The notes beneath the pieces are model-generated. The model made no database searches. It saw only the letters and a program-made list of their open reading frames with translations, and was not told the origin of the DNA. A program made the translations under genes and the position numbers. A stretch of 64,000 bases of DNA from Lachnospiraceae bacterium (GTDB lineage: Bacteria > Bacillota > Clostridia > Lachnospirales > Lachnospiraceae): positions 62,001-126,000 of the forward strand of contig JAILPS010000009.1 in assembly GCA_024699325.1 (NCBI GenBank), written 5' to 3'. Positions 42,204 through 51,282 of this stretch are shown here, piece by piece (position 1 is the first letter of the stretch; each line of letters opens with the position of its first letter).

Positions 42204-42794
42204 ATGGAAGAAGATTTATTGTTTGACAGGATTATGGTTGTCAGTCCTAACGAGGAGCACAAGAAGACATCTAAGTTTGACATTATATGGCTGTGTCTTT
42301 ATGCAGTATGTATCTGTCTGTTGTGCATTTTAGTGGTACATTTCTGTGTTCAGAGAACTATCGTTGACGGCAGTTCCATGGAGACTACTCTTCAGGACGG
42401 CGACAACGCGTTGGTTAACAAGCTCAGCTACACATTTGCCGGACCTAAGAGGTTTGACGTTGTGGTGTTTGACTACGATAAGACTTCGGGAAGCCACTAC
42501 ATCAAGCGCATCATCGGTCTTCCGGGCGAGACTGTACAGATTATCGACGGCTATGTCTATATCGACGGCGAGAAGCTTACAGAGGATGTTTACGGCAAGG
42601 ATGTCATGACATACGCAGGTATCGCAGCTGAAGCTATAACCCTTGGCGAAGGCGAATATTTCGTGCTTGGCGACAACCGCAACGAGAGCTCAGACAGCCG
42701 CTATGCGGACGTTGGAGTTGTCCATAAGGAGCAGATTATCGGCAAAGCATGGCTTAGAATCCTGCCATTTAGCAGTTTCGGCACTATCAAGTAG
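42204..42794 (+). CDS. lepB: Signal peptidase I (canonical copy)
   Basis: Second type I signal peptidase, 196 residues. A longer cytoplasmic N-terminus precedes one helix at about 29-50. Catalytic Ser58 is in DGSSMETTL and Lys101 in YIKRIIGLPGE. The C-terminal box GDNRNESSDSRY is intact, unlike in the copy at 40768. As there, the residue two after the catalytic Met is not Pro. It follows rbgA by nine bases behind AAGGGG, with rnhB seven bases beyond. Having two copies may give different substrate ranges or stage-specific use. Confidence 0.94.
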   Translation: MEEDLLFDRIMVVSPNEEHKKTSKFDIIWLCLYAVCICLLCILVVHFCVQRTIVDGSSMETTLQDGDNALVNKLSYTFAGPKRFDVVVFDYDKTSGSHYIKRIIGLPGETVQIIDGYVYIDGEKLTEDVYGKDVMTYAGIAAEAITLGEGEYFVLGDNRNESSDSRYADVGVVHKEQIIGKAWLRILPFSSFGTIK

Positions 42795-42801
42795 GTAGAA
42801 T

Positions 42802-43557
42802 ATGAAGAGCAGTGAACTTAAGGCTATTCTGGAGGCTACTGATGTAGCCGCACTCCCCGAGGTTATCAAAACCTACAGGGGCGAGGAGACCAAAACCATA
42901 CAGAATCTTCTGGATAAATACCAGAAAGTTTATGACAAATACGAGGCGGAGCTATTAAGACTTAAGCTTATGCGAAGCTACGAGGATAAGTATCCCGAGG
43001 AGTTTTACATAGGCGGAGTGGACGAGGCAGGCCGTGGACCATATGCGGGCCCGGTTGTAGCCGCCTGCGTCATACTTCCTAGAGACTGTGATATTCTATA
43101 TCTTAACGACTCGAAGAAGCTCTCAGAGGCCAGAAGAGAAGAGTTATACGACGTTATCATGGAGAAGGCGATTAGCGTTGGCGTTGGAATTGTCGGCAAC
43201 GAGGTGATTGACGATGTCAACATTTTACAGGCTGATTATATCGCTATCCGCGAGGCTATATCCAAACTTAGCGTTAAGCCCGATGTCTTGTTAAATGATG
43301 CGCTTATTATTCCTGGAGTTGAGATACCACAGGTAAGCATTGTCCACGGAGATGCAAAGAGTGTTTCCATAGCGGCGGCAAGCGTGATCGCGAAGGTCAC
43401 CAGGGACAGGCTCATGTATATGTATGACGAGCTCTATCCGGAGTACGGTTTTGCTAAGAATAAGGGCTACGGCACCAGGGACCACGAGCAGGCCATAACA
43501 GAGCACGGAATATGTCCTATTCACAGGAAGTCGTTTCTATCTAAGTTTGGAGTTTAG
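42802..43557 (+). CDS. rnhB: Ribonuclease HII
   Basis: Removes RNA from RNA-DNA hybrids and single ribonucleotides from DNA. The 251-residue protein has about 70 N-terminal residues before the catalytic domain, as in the Bacillus enzyme. The domain begins with VDEAGRGPYAGPV, carrying the first Asp and Glu, and has a later Asp in LLNDALIIPGV. The DxR-type KVTRDRLMYMYD segment is also present. yraN begins on the base after its stop, an rnhB-yraN pairing widespread in bacteria. Confidence 0.96.
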   Translation: MKSSELKAILEATDVAALPEVIKTYRGEETKTIQNLLDKYQKVYDKYEAELLRLKLMRSYEDKYPEEFYIGGVDEAGRGPYAGPVVAACVILPRDCDILYLNDSKKLSEARREELYDVIMEKAISVGVGIVGNEVIDDVNILQADYIAIREAISKLSVKPDVLLNDALIIPGVEIPQVSIVHGDAKSVSIAAASVIAKVTRDRLMYMYDELYPEYGFAKNKGYGTRDHEQAITEHGICPIHRKSFLSKFGV

Positions 43558-43911
43558 ATGGAAGAAAATAACAGAGCTAAGGGCAGTCGTTACGAGGATC
43601 GTGCGGCTGCTTTTTTGGAAGGTATCGGCATGACGATACTTGAGAGAAACTACAGATGCAAGGTTGGGGAGATTGATATTATCGCAAGGGATGACAAAAC
43701 CATGTGTTTTGTGGAGGTCAAATTCAGAAATTCCCTTAAGAGCGGTTTCCCGGCTGAAGCGGTGGGAGTCAGAAAACAACAGCGCATCCTAAGAACTGCC
43801 CAGTGGTATATGAAGGAACACCATTTGTGGGGAGGTTCGTACAGATTCGATGTTGTAAGCGTCTTAAATGGGGATATAACCCATATTAAGAACGCATTTG
43901 GAAGTTTTTAG
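43558..43911 (+). CDS. YraN-like UPF0102 nuclease-fold protein
   Basis: A 117-residue protein of the UPF0102 family, which has a restriction-endonuclease-like fold. The signature residues are visible: RYEDRAAAFL near residue 11, then GEIDIIARDD (Asp in the E-x-D pair) and FVEVKFRNS (E-x-K), forming a PD-(D/E)xK-type core. A biological role has not been firmly shown. It directly follows rnhB without a gap, and pgeF begins nine bases later, suggesting a nucleic-acid maintenance operon, though that is only context. Confidence 0.9.
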   Translation: MEENNRAKGSRYEDRAAAFLEGIGMTILERNYRCKVGEIDIIARDDKTMCFVEVKFRNSLKSGFPAEAVGVRKQQRILRTAQWYMKEHHLWGGSYRFDVVSVLNGDITHIKNAFGSF

Positions 43912-43919
43912 GGGGCTAA

Positions 43920-44771
43920 ATGGAGATTGTCTGGAACAAGAAGAATTATGAGAGCACACTGACGCGTGAGAAAAACGGCGTTGTCTGGCTGGAGTTTAAG
44001 AGGTTTTGTGAGAAGGGGTTTCCGCTTCTTCACGCCTACAGCACAAGGCTTGGCGGTGTGAGCTCTGGCGTAGTTGGAAGCATGAACCTTAGAAACTGCG
44101 AATACGACAGCAGGGAAAACTACGAAAAGAACATGCATCTGTTTTTTGACGCTGTCGGGTTCACATTTGACAATATTGTTGCAAGCCACCAGACTCACAC
44201 GAATAATGTGCACGTTGTGAGAAGAGGGGATGTCCCCACAGGAACACTGTTTGGCAGGGAGTTTCAGGATATCGACGGTTTGGTGACAAACCTTAGACAT
44301 GTCCCGTTGGTCTGTTCGTTTGCAGACTGCATTCCCCTGTACTTCTATGCAGGCGATGTAAATGCCATAGGAATTAGCCACGGCGGCTGGAGAGGGTGTG
44401 TAAGCGATATTGCAGGGGAAACTGTGAGAGCGCTGGTAAGAGAGTACGGCGCGGATGTGAAAAACATTTACGCAGGTATTGGGCCGGGGATTTGTCAGGA
44501 CTGCTACGAGGTCAGCACGGATGTTTACGAGAAGTTTGCAGAGGAGCTAGGCAAGGAGGAGTTAGGCAGAGTGTTTAGAGATGGCAGAGAAGGGCACTTT
44601 CAGCTAGATCTGTGGGAGGCTAACAGGATCTTCATGCTTAGGGCAGGGATACCTGAGGGCAACATAACCGTCACGGATATCTGCACGAGATGCAACAGCG
44701 ATAAGCTGTTTTCTCACAGGGTGAAGGGCTTTAAGCGCGGCAACCAGATAGGAGTAATGGAACTTATATAA
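43920..44771 (+). CDS. pgeF: PgeF/YfiH family protein (polyphenol-oxidase / purine nucleoside phosphorylase-like)
   Basis: A 283-residue cytosolic protein of the DUF152 family. In E. coli the homologue corrects peptidoglycan-precursor errors, and other members have purine nucleoside phosphorylase or oxidase activity. The zinc-site residues are intact: His in SHQTHTNNVHVV near residue 92, Cys in FADCIPLYF near 140 and His in ISHGGWRGCV near 156. Length is normal. It ends the rbgA-to-pgeF run and is followed by a terminator shared with the convergent prs gene. Confidence 0.9.
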   Translation: MEIVWNKKNYESTLTREKNGVVWLEFKRFCEKGFPLLHAYSTRLGGVSSGVVGSMNLRNCEYDSRENYEKNMHLFFDAVGFTFDNIVASHQTHTNNVHVVRRGDVPTGTLFGREFQDIDGLVTNLRHVPLVCSFADCIPLYFYAGDVNAIGISHGGWRGCVSDIAGETVRALVREYGADVKNIYAGIGPGICQDCYEVSTDVYEKFAEELGKEELGRVFRDGREGHFQLDLWEANRIFMLRAGIPEGNITVTDICTRCNSDKLFSHRVKGFKRGNQIGVMELI

Positions 44772-44774
44772 ATC

Positions 44775-44805
44775 AAGGAGCAGCCTCGGCTGCTCCTTAT
44801 TGTTT
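44775..44805. terminator. Bidirectional terminator between pgeF and prs
   Basis: AAGGAGCAGC (44775-44784) and GCTGCTCCTT (44789-44798) form a perfect 10-bp stem with a four-base loop, followed by ATTGTTT on the plus strand. On the minus strand the stem is followed by TGATT. Confidence 0.85.
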
Positions 44806-44807
44806 GA

Positions 44808-46004
44808 TTATTCTTCAATCTCTAAGCCATCGTTGTACTGCGCGATAAGCTTCTGAATTCTGATGGTTGGATCAATTACAGATGCGACTGACTGATCGTG
44901 GTTTAGGGTGTTGATGATAGCTGCGAGGAACTTGCTCATGTTGGCCTCGATGTACCACGGCTTGGTGAACAGCTCTGCAGGTCTGTAGTTTAGGTTGGTT
45001 GTGATAACGTAGTCGAAGATGCCCTTGTCGTGGTATTCGTCGAAGCTGTCAAAACCGTTGGTGAACAGACCGAAGGTGCAGCAGATGATAACTCTCTGTG
45101 CGCCGCGCTCCTTGAGCTCTCTGGCGGTGTCAAGCATGCTCTCGCCTGAAGAAATCATGTCGTCGATGATGATGACAGTCTTGCCCTCAACGCTTGAGCC
45201 TAAGAACTCGTGGGCAACGATAGGGTTTCTGCCGTTCTCAACCTTAGAGTAGTCACGTCTCTTATAGAACATGCCCATGTCAACTCCTAAGTTGTTGGCA
45301 AAGTATACACTTCTTCCCATGGCGCCCTCGTCAGGAGAGATGACCATAAGGTGCTCCTTATCAATCTGCAGGTTCTTCTCGCGAGAGAGGAGAGCCTTCA
45401 TAAACTGATATGGCGGCTGGAAGTTGTCGAAGCCGTTAAGCGGAATAGCGTTGGAAACACGTGGGTCGTGAGCATCAAATGTTATGATGTTGTTGACGCC
45501 CATCTGTGTGAGCTCCTCAAGCGCCATAGCGCAGTCTAAGGACTCACGCTTGTTTCTCTTGTGCTGGCGGCTCTCATAGAGGAACGGAAGTATTACGGTT
45601 ACACGCTTGGCAGGTCCGATGGAGGTTGAAATCATACGCTTAAGGTCAGCGTAGTGGTCATCCGGGGACATGTGGTTTGTGTGTCCGCAAACATTGTATG
45701 TAAGACTGTAATTCGTAACGTCGCCGATAATAAAAATATCAGCACCTCTTGCAGATTCGTGAAGAACGCCCTTGGCCTCGCCTGAGCCAAATCTTGGACA
45801 GCTGGTCTTCATTATGTAGGAATCGCGGTCATATCCGCGAAGCTGAAGAGAAATCTCCTTGTTTTCAAGTGCCTCTGCGTCATTCTGACGAAACTGCACG
45901 ATGTATTTGTCGACTTCCTCAGCCAACTGTTTAGCACCCTCAAGAGCAATAATCTTAAGTGGGCCAACAGGAATTACATTGTCAAATGTAAATTCATTAG
46001 ACAT
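44808..46004 (-). CDS. prs: Ribose-phosphate pyrophosphokinase, long divergent form
   Basis: Makes PRPP from ribose 5-phosphate and ATP. At 398 residues it is some 80 longer than the usual enzyme (about 315). Recognisable parts are the phosphate-binding FDAHDPRVSNAI segment, the KRRDYSKV flexible loop and the PRPP loop IIIDDMISSGESM. Canonical enzymes read DDxxDTGGT at that loop, so this one is diverged. Extra residues lie at the N-terminus, before the LPFLYESRQHKRN segment, and at the C-terminus. Such long forms occur in Lachnospiraceae. It has its own minus-strand promoter and is one of three minus-strand genes. Confidence 0.88.
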   Translation of the reverse strand: MSNEFTFDNVIPVGPLKIIALEGAKQLAEEVDKYIVQFRQNDAEALENKEISLQLRGYDRDSYIMKTSCPRFGSGEAKGVLHESARGADIFIIGDVTNYSLTYNVCGHTNHMSPDDHYADLKRMISTSIGPAKRVTVILPFLYESRQHKRNKRESLDCAMALEELTQMGVNNIITFDAHDPRVSNAIPLNGFDNFQPPYQFMKALLSREKNLQIDKEHLMVISPDEGAMGRSVYFANNLGVDMGMFYKRRDYSKVENGRNPIVAHEFLGSSVEGKTVIIIDDMISSGESMLDTARELKERGAQRVIICCTFGLFTNGFDSFDEYHDKGIFDYVITTNLNYRPAELFTKPWYIEANMSKFLAAIINTLNHDQSVASVIDPTIRIQKLIAQYNDGLEIEE

Positions 46005-46050
46005 TACGATACCTCGCTTCTATATTTGGTTGGTTTTAGAAACCACGTTG

Positions 46051-46079
46051 ATTGTAAAAGATGGCATTATAAAAGTCAA
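46051..46079 (-). promoter_or_regulatory. Sigma-A promoter for prs
   Basis: On the minus strand: -35 TTGACT (46079-46074), 17-base spacer, -10 TACAAT (46056-46051). The start codon lies about 45 bases further on. Confidence 0.8.
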
Positions 46080-46116
46080 GTCTATTTTAGTATCAACTAA
46101 AGGATTCATGAAGGAC

Positions 46117-46145
46117 TTGAAAAAAGAGTGTTTTAAGGGTATTAT
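46117..46145 (+). promoter_or_regulatory. Sigma-A promoter for the DUF512-der run
   Basis: -35 TTGAAA (46117-46122), 17-base spacer, -10 TATTAT (46140-46145). A second TATAAT at 46152-46157 lacks a good -35. Together with the prs promoter it explains most of the 210-base divergent gap. Confidence 0.65.
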
Positions 46146-46214
46146 TTACGTTATAATTGCGTTTTTAGCGTTATTCAGAATATTGTTTTCGCATAGATAT
46201 AAAAGGATTAATAT

Positions 46215-47654
46215 ATGTCTAATTTTAACAGCTTAAGAGGTCACAAGATTAGCTCTATAGCCAAAAACAGCCCCGCCGAGAAGGCAGGTTTCAGACTCGG
46301 GGAGACACTCTATTCCATTAACGGTACAGTGGTTGAGGATATATTTGACTACAGGTTCTTGGTTCAGGATACGCGCCTTACCTGCGTTGTGAGAACCCCT
46401 GAGCACACGGAGGAGACTCTTCACGTAAGGAAGGAATACTATGAGGACTTAGGTATTGAATTTGAAAACGCCCTCATGGACTGCTACAGGTCGTGCACGA
46501 ACAAGTGTGTATTCTGTTTTATCGACCAGAACCCTCCCGGCATGAGAGAGACGCTCTACTTTAAGGACGATGACAGCAGGCTTAGTTTCCTGCAGGGCAA
46601 CTACGTCACGCTCACAAACATGAGCGACCACGATATCGATAAGATTATCAAATATCACCTGTCGCCCATCAACGTGTCCATACACACCACAAACCCTGAG
46701 CTTCGCTGCAAAATGTTGAACAATAGATTCGCAGGCGACGCCCTTAAGAAGGTTAAGAGGTTAGCGGATGCGGGCATCACTATGAACTCCCAGATAGTTC
46801 TTGTGCCGGAGATGAACGACGGCGAGGAGCTTGACAGAACAATCCGCGATTTGTCTGAAATGTATCCACACATGGAGAGCTTAAGCGTGGTCCCCATAGG
46901 AATCACGAGATACAGAGATAAGCTCTATCCTGTGAGAACATTTACAGGTGAGGAGTGCGGCAGGGTTATCGACCAGATAGAGGGCTGGCAGAAGAAGATT
47001 TATGAAAAACACGGCGCCAGGTTCGTGCAGGCCAGCGACGAATTCTATATAGTTGCAGGGCGTGAGCTTCCCGCAGAGGAAAACTATGAGGGCTATATCC
47101 AGCTTGACAACGGCGTCGGAATGATGCGAATGATGACCGAGGAGGTCAAGCAGGGCATCAAGGACAGCGTCTATAAGATACAGAGTAAGGGCTTGGGTAA
47201 GCTTCTTCTTCCGGGGCTTAGGAAGTACAGAAGCACAGCCTGCGTTAAGAGGGATGTGTCCCTTGCCACAGGTAAGCTTGCCTACCCCTTTATCAAGAAG
47301 TATACACAGTGGATTATGAAGGAGTTTCCAAATGTCCACGTTAAGGTCTACGCCATAAGGAATGATTTCTTCGGCCCTACCATCACGGTCAGCGGTCTGA
47401 TAACAGGTCAGGACCTCAAAAAACAACTTACAGGTCAACATTTGGGAACGGAGCTTATGTTGCCTGTTAACATGTTCAGGAGCGGTGAGGAGGTTTTCCT
47501 CGATGACATGACCCGCACAGAGCTTGAAAATGCTTTACAAGTAAGGATTAATATTGTAAAATCAGACGGATGCGATTTTGTCGAGGCAATCCTTGGCATA
47601 TTGCCTGAACACGAGTATGTCGGACACTCTCCATATGAGCCCGACGAGATTTGA
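46215..47654 (+). CDS. DUF512 / TIGR03279 putative radical SAM protein with PDZ-like N-terminus
   Basis: A 479-residue protein. The N-terminal 70 residues are PDZ-like ([18 protein letters not shown]). The cysteine motif Cys94-x3-Cys98-x2-Cys101 follows, the usual [4Fe-4S] cluster motif of radical SAM enzymes. The rest matches the DUF512 region, ending with [12 protein letters not shown]. The reaction is unknown. It is encoded directly before der, an order conserved in Clostridia, so a link to ribosome assembly or modification is reasonable but unproven. It has a promoter upstream and an AAAGGA site. The start gives the family N-terminus. Confidence 0.88.
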   Translation: MSNFNSLRGHKISSIAKNSPAEKAGFRLGETLYSINGTVVEDIFDYRFLVQDTRLTCVVRTPEHTEETLHVRKEYYEDLGIEFENALMDCYRSCTNKCVFCFIDQNPPGMRETLYFKDDDSRLSFLQGNYVTLTNMSDHDIDKIIKYHLSPINVSIHTTNPELRCKMLNNRFAGDALKKVKRLADAGITMNSQIVLVPEMNDGEELDRTIRDLSEMYPHMESLSVVPIGITRYRDKLYPVRTFTGEECGRVIDQIEGWQKKIYEKHGARFVQASDEFYIVAGRELPAEENYEGYIQLDNGVGMMRMMTEEVKQGIKDSVYKIQSKGLGKLLLPGLRKYRSTACVKRDVSLATGKLAYPFIKKYTQWIMKEFPNVHVKVYAIRNDFFGPTITVSGLITGQDLKKQLTGQHLGTELMLPVNMFRSGEEVFLDDMTRTELENALQVRINIVKSDGCDFVEAILGILPEHEYVGHSPYEPDEI

Positions 47655-47665
47655 TTGGAGTTAGT

Positions 47666-48991
47666 ATGAGTAAGCCAATAGTAGCCATAGTTGGTAGGCC
47701 AAATGTGGGCAAATCAACACTGTTTAATATCTTAGCCGGCGAGCAGATTTCGATTGTGAAGGACACGCCAGGCGTAACAAGAGACAGAATCTATGCGGAC
47801 TGCGAGTGGTTGGACCGCAAATTCACTCTCATAGACACGGGAGGTATAGAGCCTGACAGCTCGGACGTAATCCTGGCACAGATGAGGGAACAGGCAAACA
47901 TTGCCATAGAGACTGCGGACGTCATCATATTCTTAGTTGATGTTCGTCAGGGGCTGGTTGATTCTGATGAGAAGGTTGCCACCATGCTCAGGAAGTCAAA
48001 AAAGCCAGTGGTTTTAGTTGTGAATAAGGTGGACAGCTTCCAGAAGATGATGCCTGATATCTATGAATTCTATAACTTGGGAATCGGCGACCCTATTCCG
48101 ATATCCTCCGTAAGCAAGTTGGGCTTAGGAGATATGCTTGACGAGGTGATTAAGCATTTCCCTGATATGGCAGAGGATGAGGCGGACGACGAGATCCCTA
48201 AGATTGCAATCGTCGGCAAGCCAAATGTGGGCAAGTCTACCATAATCAACAGAATTGCCGGAGAGGACAGAGCGATTGTCTCAGACATAGCTGGAACCAC
48301 GAGAGATGCCATCGACACAGAGGTCACAGTAAACGGCCACAAGATGGTATTTATAGACACCGCAGGTCTTAGAAGGAAGAGTAAGGTTATCGAGGACATC
48401 GAGCGCTTCAGCGTTATCAGAACGGTAACTGCCGTTGAGAGAGCCGATGTGGTGCTCATGGTCATTGACGCCTCTGAGGGCATAACAGAGCAGGACGCGA
48501 AGATTGCAGGTATCGCTCACGACCGCGGCAAGGGCATGATCATCGTTGTAAACAAGTGGGATGCCATCGAGAAGAACGATAAGACCATCTACGAGTTTGA
48601 GGATAATATCCGCAAAATCTTATCCTTCATGCCATACGCGAAGATTATGTACATCTCAGCCAAGACTGGCCAGCGCTTTAACAAGATATTCGAGGAGATT
48701 GACAACGTTCTTCAGAACCAGTCCCTAAGAATTAAGACAGGCGTTGTGAACGAGATTATGATGGAGGCAGTTTCATTACAGCAGCCGCCTTCAGACAAGG
48801 GAAGAAGACTCAAGCTCTTCTACATGACACAGGTTTCAATCAAGCCACCTACATTTGTCGTTTTTGTAAATGATAAGGAGCTGATGCACTATTCATACAC
48901 AAGATATCTGGAGAATAAGCTGAGGGAGGCCTTCGGCTTTGCAGGAACACCAATCAATATTATCGTGAGGGAGAGAGGCGAGGAGAAGTAA
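47666..48991 (+). CDS. der: Ribosome-associated GTPase Der (EngA)
   Basis: Essential 50S assembly factor with two tandem GTPase domains. The 441-residue protein has GRPNVGKST near residue 9 in the first domain and GKPNVGKST near 184 in the second, with DTGG and DTAGLRRKS switch motifs and NKVD/NKWD G4 motifs. A C-terminal KH-like domain ends the protein. I start at ATG 47666 behind TTGGAG; an upstream frame overlaps the previous gene. plsY follows after 19 bases. Confidence 0.98.
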   Translation: MSKPIVAIVGRPNVGKSTLFNILAGEQISIVKDTPGVTRDRIYADCEWLDRKFTLIDTGGIEPDSSDVILAQMREQANIAIETADVIIFLVDVRQGLVDSDEKVATMLRKSKKPVVLVVNKVDSFQKMMPDIYEFYNLGIGDPIPISSVSKLGLGDMLDEVIKHFPDMAEDEADDEIPKIAIVGKPNVGKSTIINRIAGEDRAIVSDIAGTTRDAIDTEVTVNGHKMVFIDTAGLRRKSKVIEDIERFSVIRTVTAVERADVVLMVIDASEGITEQDAKIAGIAHDRGKGMIIVVNKWDAIEKNDKTIYEFEDNIRKILSFMPYAKIMYISAKTGQRFNKIFEEIDNVLQNQSLRIKTGVVNEIMMEAVSLQQPPSDKGRRLKLFYMTQVSIKPPTFVVFVNDKELMHYSYTRYLENKLREAFGFAGTPINIIVRERGEEK

Positions 48992-49010
48992 CTTCGCCCC
49001 GGGGAGAGCT

Positions 49011-49694
49011 ATGTATTATTTTGGTCAAATAATCAGCCTGATTATAGGATATCTGTTTGGAATGATAGAGACAGGAAGAATCTTCAGCCGCATGACTAAC
49101 GCGGACCTTGAGCACAAGGGAAGCGGAAACACCGGCGCAACCAACGCACTTCGCGTTGCAGGTAAGAAGGCGGGAGCAATCGTTTTGTTTGGCGATATGC
49201 TTAAGACAGGTGTTGCCTGTATTATCGCTGCGCTTTTGTTTAAGGGCTTTGCGCCTGATGTCAAGATATTCTGTTTCTTTGCGGGAATTGGCGCCATTCT
49301 TGGACACAATTTTCCGTTCTATTTAGGCTTTAAGGGTGGCAAGGGTGTTGCCTGCACGGCAATGCTTGCCCTTATCATAGACTGGCCTGTAGCGCTTATC
49401 TGCGCGGCTATATTTTTCAGCATCGCATTTGGATGCGGATATGTATCAATATCTTCGCTCACAGCGATCACCATCCTTGGGTTGACATTTATTGTGAAGA
49501 GCACATGTTTTGGAGCCTATGGACTCACGGAGATCGCCAATGTTGAGCTTATAATCTTGAGCTTAGTTATGATCGGACTTACATTCTACGGTCACAGGAC
49601 CAATATTGTGAGACTTATGAATGGAACAGAGAATAAGTTTGGCTCCAAGAAGAAAAATGCCGATGCGGCTAATGATGAAAACGAGGGGAATTAA
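49011..49694 (+). CDS. plsY: Glycerol-3-phosphate acyltransferase PlsY
   Basis: Membrane enzyme that transfers the acyl group from acyl-phosphate (made by PlsX, encoded at 27869) to glycerol 3-phosphate. The 227-residue protein has about five helices and the conserved loops GSGNTGATNALRV near residue 40 and GHNFPFYLGFKGGKGVA near 100. Its polar C-terminal tail of about 25 residues (Asn/Lys/Asp-rich) is longer than usual. gpsA, encoding the enzyme that makes its glycerol 3-phosphate substrate, starts five bases after its stop, so the pathway genes are coupled. Confidence 0.97.
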   Translation: MYYFGQIISLIIGYLFGMIETGRIFSRMTNADLEHKGSGNTGATNALRVAGKKAGAIVLFGDMLKTGVACIIAALLFKGFAPDVKIFCFFAGIGAILGHNFPFYLGFKGGKGVACTAMLALIIDWPVALICAAIFFSIAFGCGYVSISSLTAITILGLTFIVKSTCFGAYGLTEIANVELIILSLVMIGLTFYGHRTNIVRLMNGTENKFGSKKKNADAANDENEGN

Positions 49695-49699
49695 CTGTT

Positions 49700-50713
49700 A
49701 TGAGTAATGTCAGTATTATCGGAGCCGGTACCTGGGGCGTAGCTCTGGCTAAGGTGCTTCATGATAACGGCAACAATGTTATGATCTGGTCTGCCATAGG
49801 TGGGGAGATCGACGAATTATATGAAACGAAAACCCAGATGAATCTTCCTGGCTTCGTGCTTGCAGATGACATTCTTCTGACGAAGGATCTTAAAACTGCG
49901 GTGGATTTTGGAGATGTCTTAGTTTTAAGTGTGGCATCGCCTTACACGAGAAGGACTGCCGCCAGAATGCGCGAGTTTGTGGAGGATGGTCAGGTTATCG
50001 TAAGCGTTGCCAAGGGCATCGAGGAGAACACCATGAAGACGCTCTCAGAGCAGGTGGAGGAGGAGCTTCCACAGGCCAGAGTCTGTGTGCTCTCAGGTCC
50101 AAGCCACGCTGAGGAGGTTTCAGTTGGTAAACCAACCACAGTTGTTGTGGGTTCACACAGCTGCTCACTTGCCCATAGGGTTGCAGAGCTTTTTAACAAC
50201 ACATTTTTCAGAGTTTATGTAAGCCCTGACATGAAGGGAATAGAGCTTGGCGCTGCGCTTAAAAATGTCATCGCCCTGGCAGCAGGAATGGCTGACGGCA
50301 TGGGATTTGGCGATAACGCGAAGGCCGCAATCATAACAAGAGGAATTGTTGAGCTTAGCAGACTTGGCATCGCCATGGGCGGTTATGAGAAGACATTTAA
50401 CGGGCTTACGGGCACTGGCGATCTAATCGTCACCTGCGCCAGCATGCACAGCCGCAACAGAAGAGCGGGCATCTTAATCGGACAGGGCAAGACCTACGAG
50501 GAGGCCATGGCAGAGGTCAAGATGGTTGTCGAGGGTGTTTATTCAGCCAAGGCAGCATTGCAGCTCGCTAAGAAATACAACGTTGAGATGCCCATAGTTG
50601 AGGGTGTCAACGAGGTTTTGTTTCAGGGCGCTAAGCCCATGGAGGTGTTTACGCGCCTGATGAACAGGGAAATGCGTAACGAGATTGGAGTCTCAGAATG
50701 GGAAAACGAATAA
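49700..50713 (+). CDS. gpsA: Glycerol-3-phosphate dehydrogenase [NAD(P)+]
   Basis: Reduces dihydroxyacetone phosphate to sn-glycerol 3-phosphate for phospholipids. The 337-residue protein has the Rossmann motif GAGTWGVALAKVL near residue 7, the catalytic Lys in ALKNVIALAAG near 190 and the GLTGTGDLIVTC segment near 235. It lies right after plsY, whose substrate it provides. Its end overlaps the maf start by 16 bases. The ribosome binding site GAGGGG is about 11 bases from the ATG, a little long. Confidence 0.97.
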   Translation: MSNVSIIGAGTWGVALAKVLHDNGNNVMIWSAIGGEIDELYETKTQMNLPGFVLADDILLTKDLKTAVDFGDVLVLSVASPYTRRTAARMREFVEDGQVIVSVAKGIEENTMKTLSEQVEEELPQARVCVLSGPSHAEEVSVGKPTTVVVGSHSCSLAHRVAELFNNTFFRVYVSPDMKGIELGAALKNVIALAAGMADGMGFGDNAKAAIITRGIVELSRLGIAMGGYEKTFNGLTGTGDLIVTCASMHSRNRRAGILIGQGKTYEEAMAEVKMVVEGVYSAKAALQLAKKYNVEMPIVEGVNEVLFQGAKPMEVFTRLMNREMRNEIGVSEWENE

Positions 50714-51282
50714 TTCTTGCAAGTGCCTCACCCAGAAGACATGAGCTTCTTAAAACTATCTGCGAAGAATTTGAATGCATCGTCAGCGAATGTGACGAGA
50801 GCGTTTTTGAGGGCACCACGCCCACTAACGCTGTCATGGAGTTGTCCAGGCGCAAAGCCGGTGCTGTGGCCTACAAGCTTGACAGGAATGAGGAGAGTAT
50901 TGTCATAGGCGCTGACACTGTTGTGTGCCTTGACGGCGTGATACTTGGCAAACCTGCAAACACAGAGACTGCCATGAGCATGTTGAGAAGACTCTCAGGC
51001 AAGTCCCACATGGTCTACACGGGAGTTGCAATCTATCTTGTGAAGGATGACAAAATAACGCTTGAAGATAACTTCTATGTTTCTACAGAGGTTATTTTTA
51101 ACGAGATGAGCGAGGAAGAGATAGAGGACTATGTGAGAACGGGCGAGCCCATGGATAAGGCCGGAGCATACGGAATTCAGGGAGCAGCCGCAAGATTCAT
51201 CAAATCCATAAACGGCGACTACTACAACGTGGTGGGTTTCCCTGTAAGCGCCGTCTACGGAAGTCTTAAGAAGATACTATGA
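50698..51282 (+). CDS. maf: Maf/YhdE nucleotide pyrophosphatase
   Basis: Hydrolyses dTTP/UTP or modified nucleotides to monophosphates; Maf was first noted for inhibiting septum formation. The 194-residue protein has ASASPRRHELL near residue 6, the catalytic VIGADTVVCLD segment near 65 and KAGAYGIQGAAARFI near 160. The start codon lies inside gpsA with GGAG seven bases upstream, and the stop TGA overlaps the next gene's ATG, so all three are translationally linked. Length and motifs are normal. Confidence 0.95.
   Translation: MGKRIILASASPRRHELLKTICEEFECIVSECDESVFEGTTPTNAVMELSRRKAGAVAYKLDRNEESIVIGADTVVCLDGVILGKPANTETAMSMLRRLSGKSHMVYTGVAIYLVKDDKITLEDNFYVSTEVIFNEMSEEEIEDYVRTGEPMDKAGAYGIQGAAARFIKSINGDYYNVVGFPVSAVYGSLKKIL

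Noticed and set aside
46109-46236. A 42-residue hydrophobic frame (MKDLKKECF...) in the prs-DUF512 gap
   Set aside because: It overlaps the predicted DUF512 promoter and the DUF512 start. The spacing to AAAGGA is short and no homologue is known to me, so it is probably chance.
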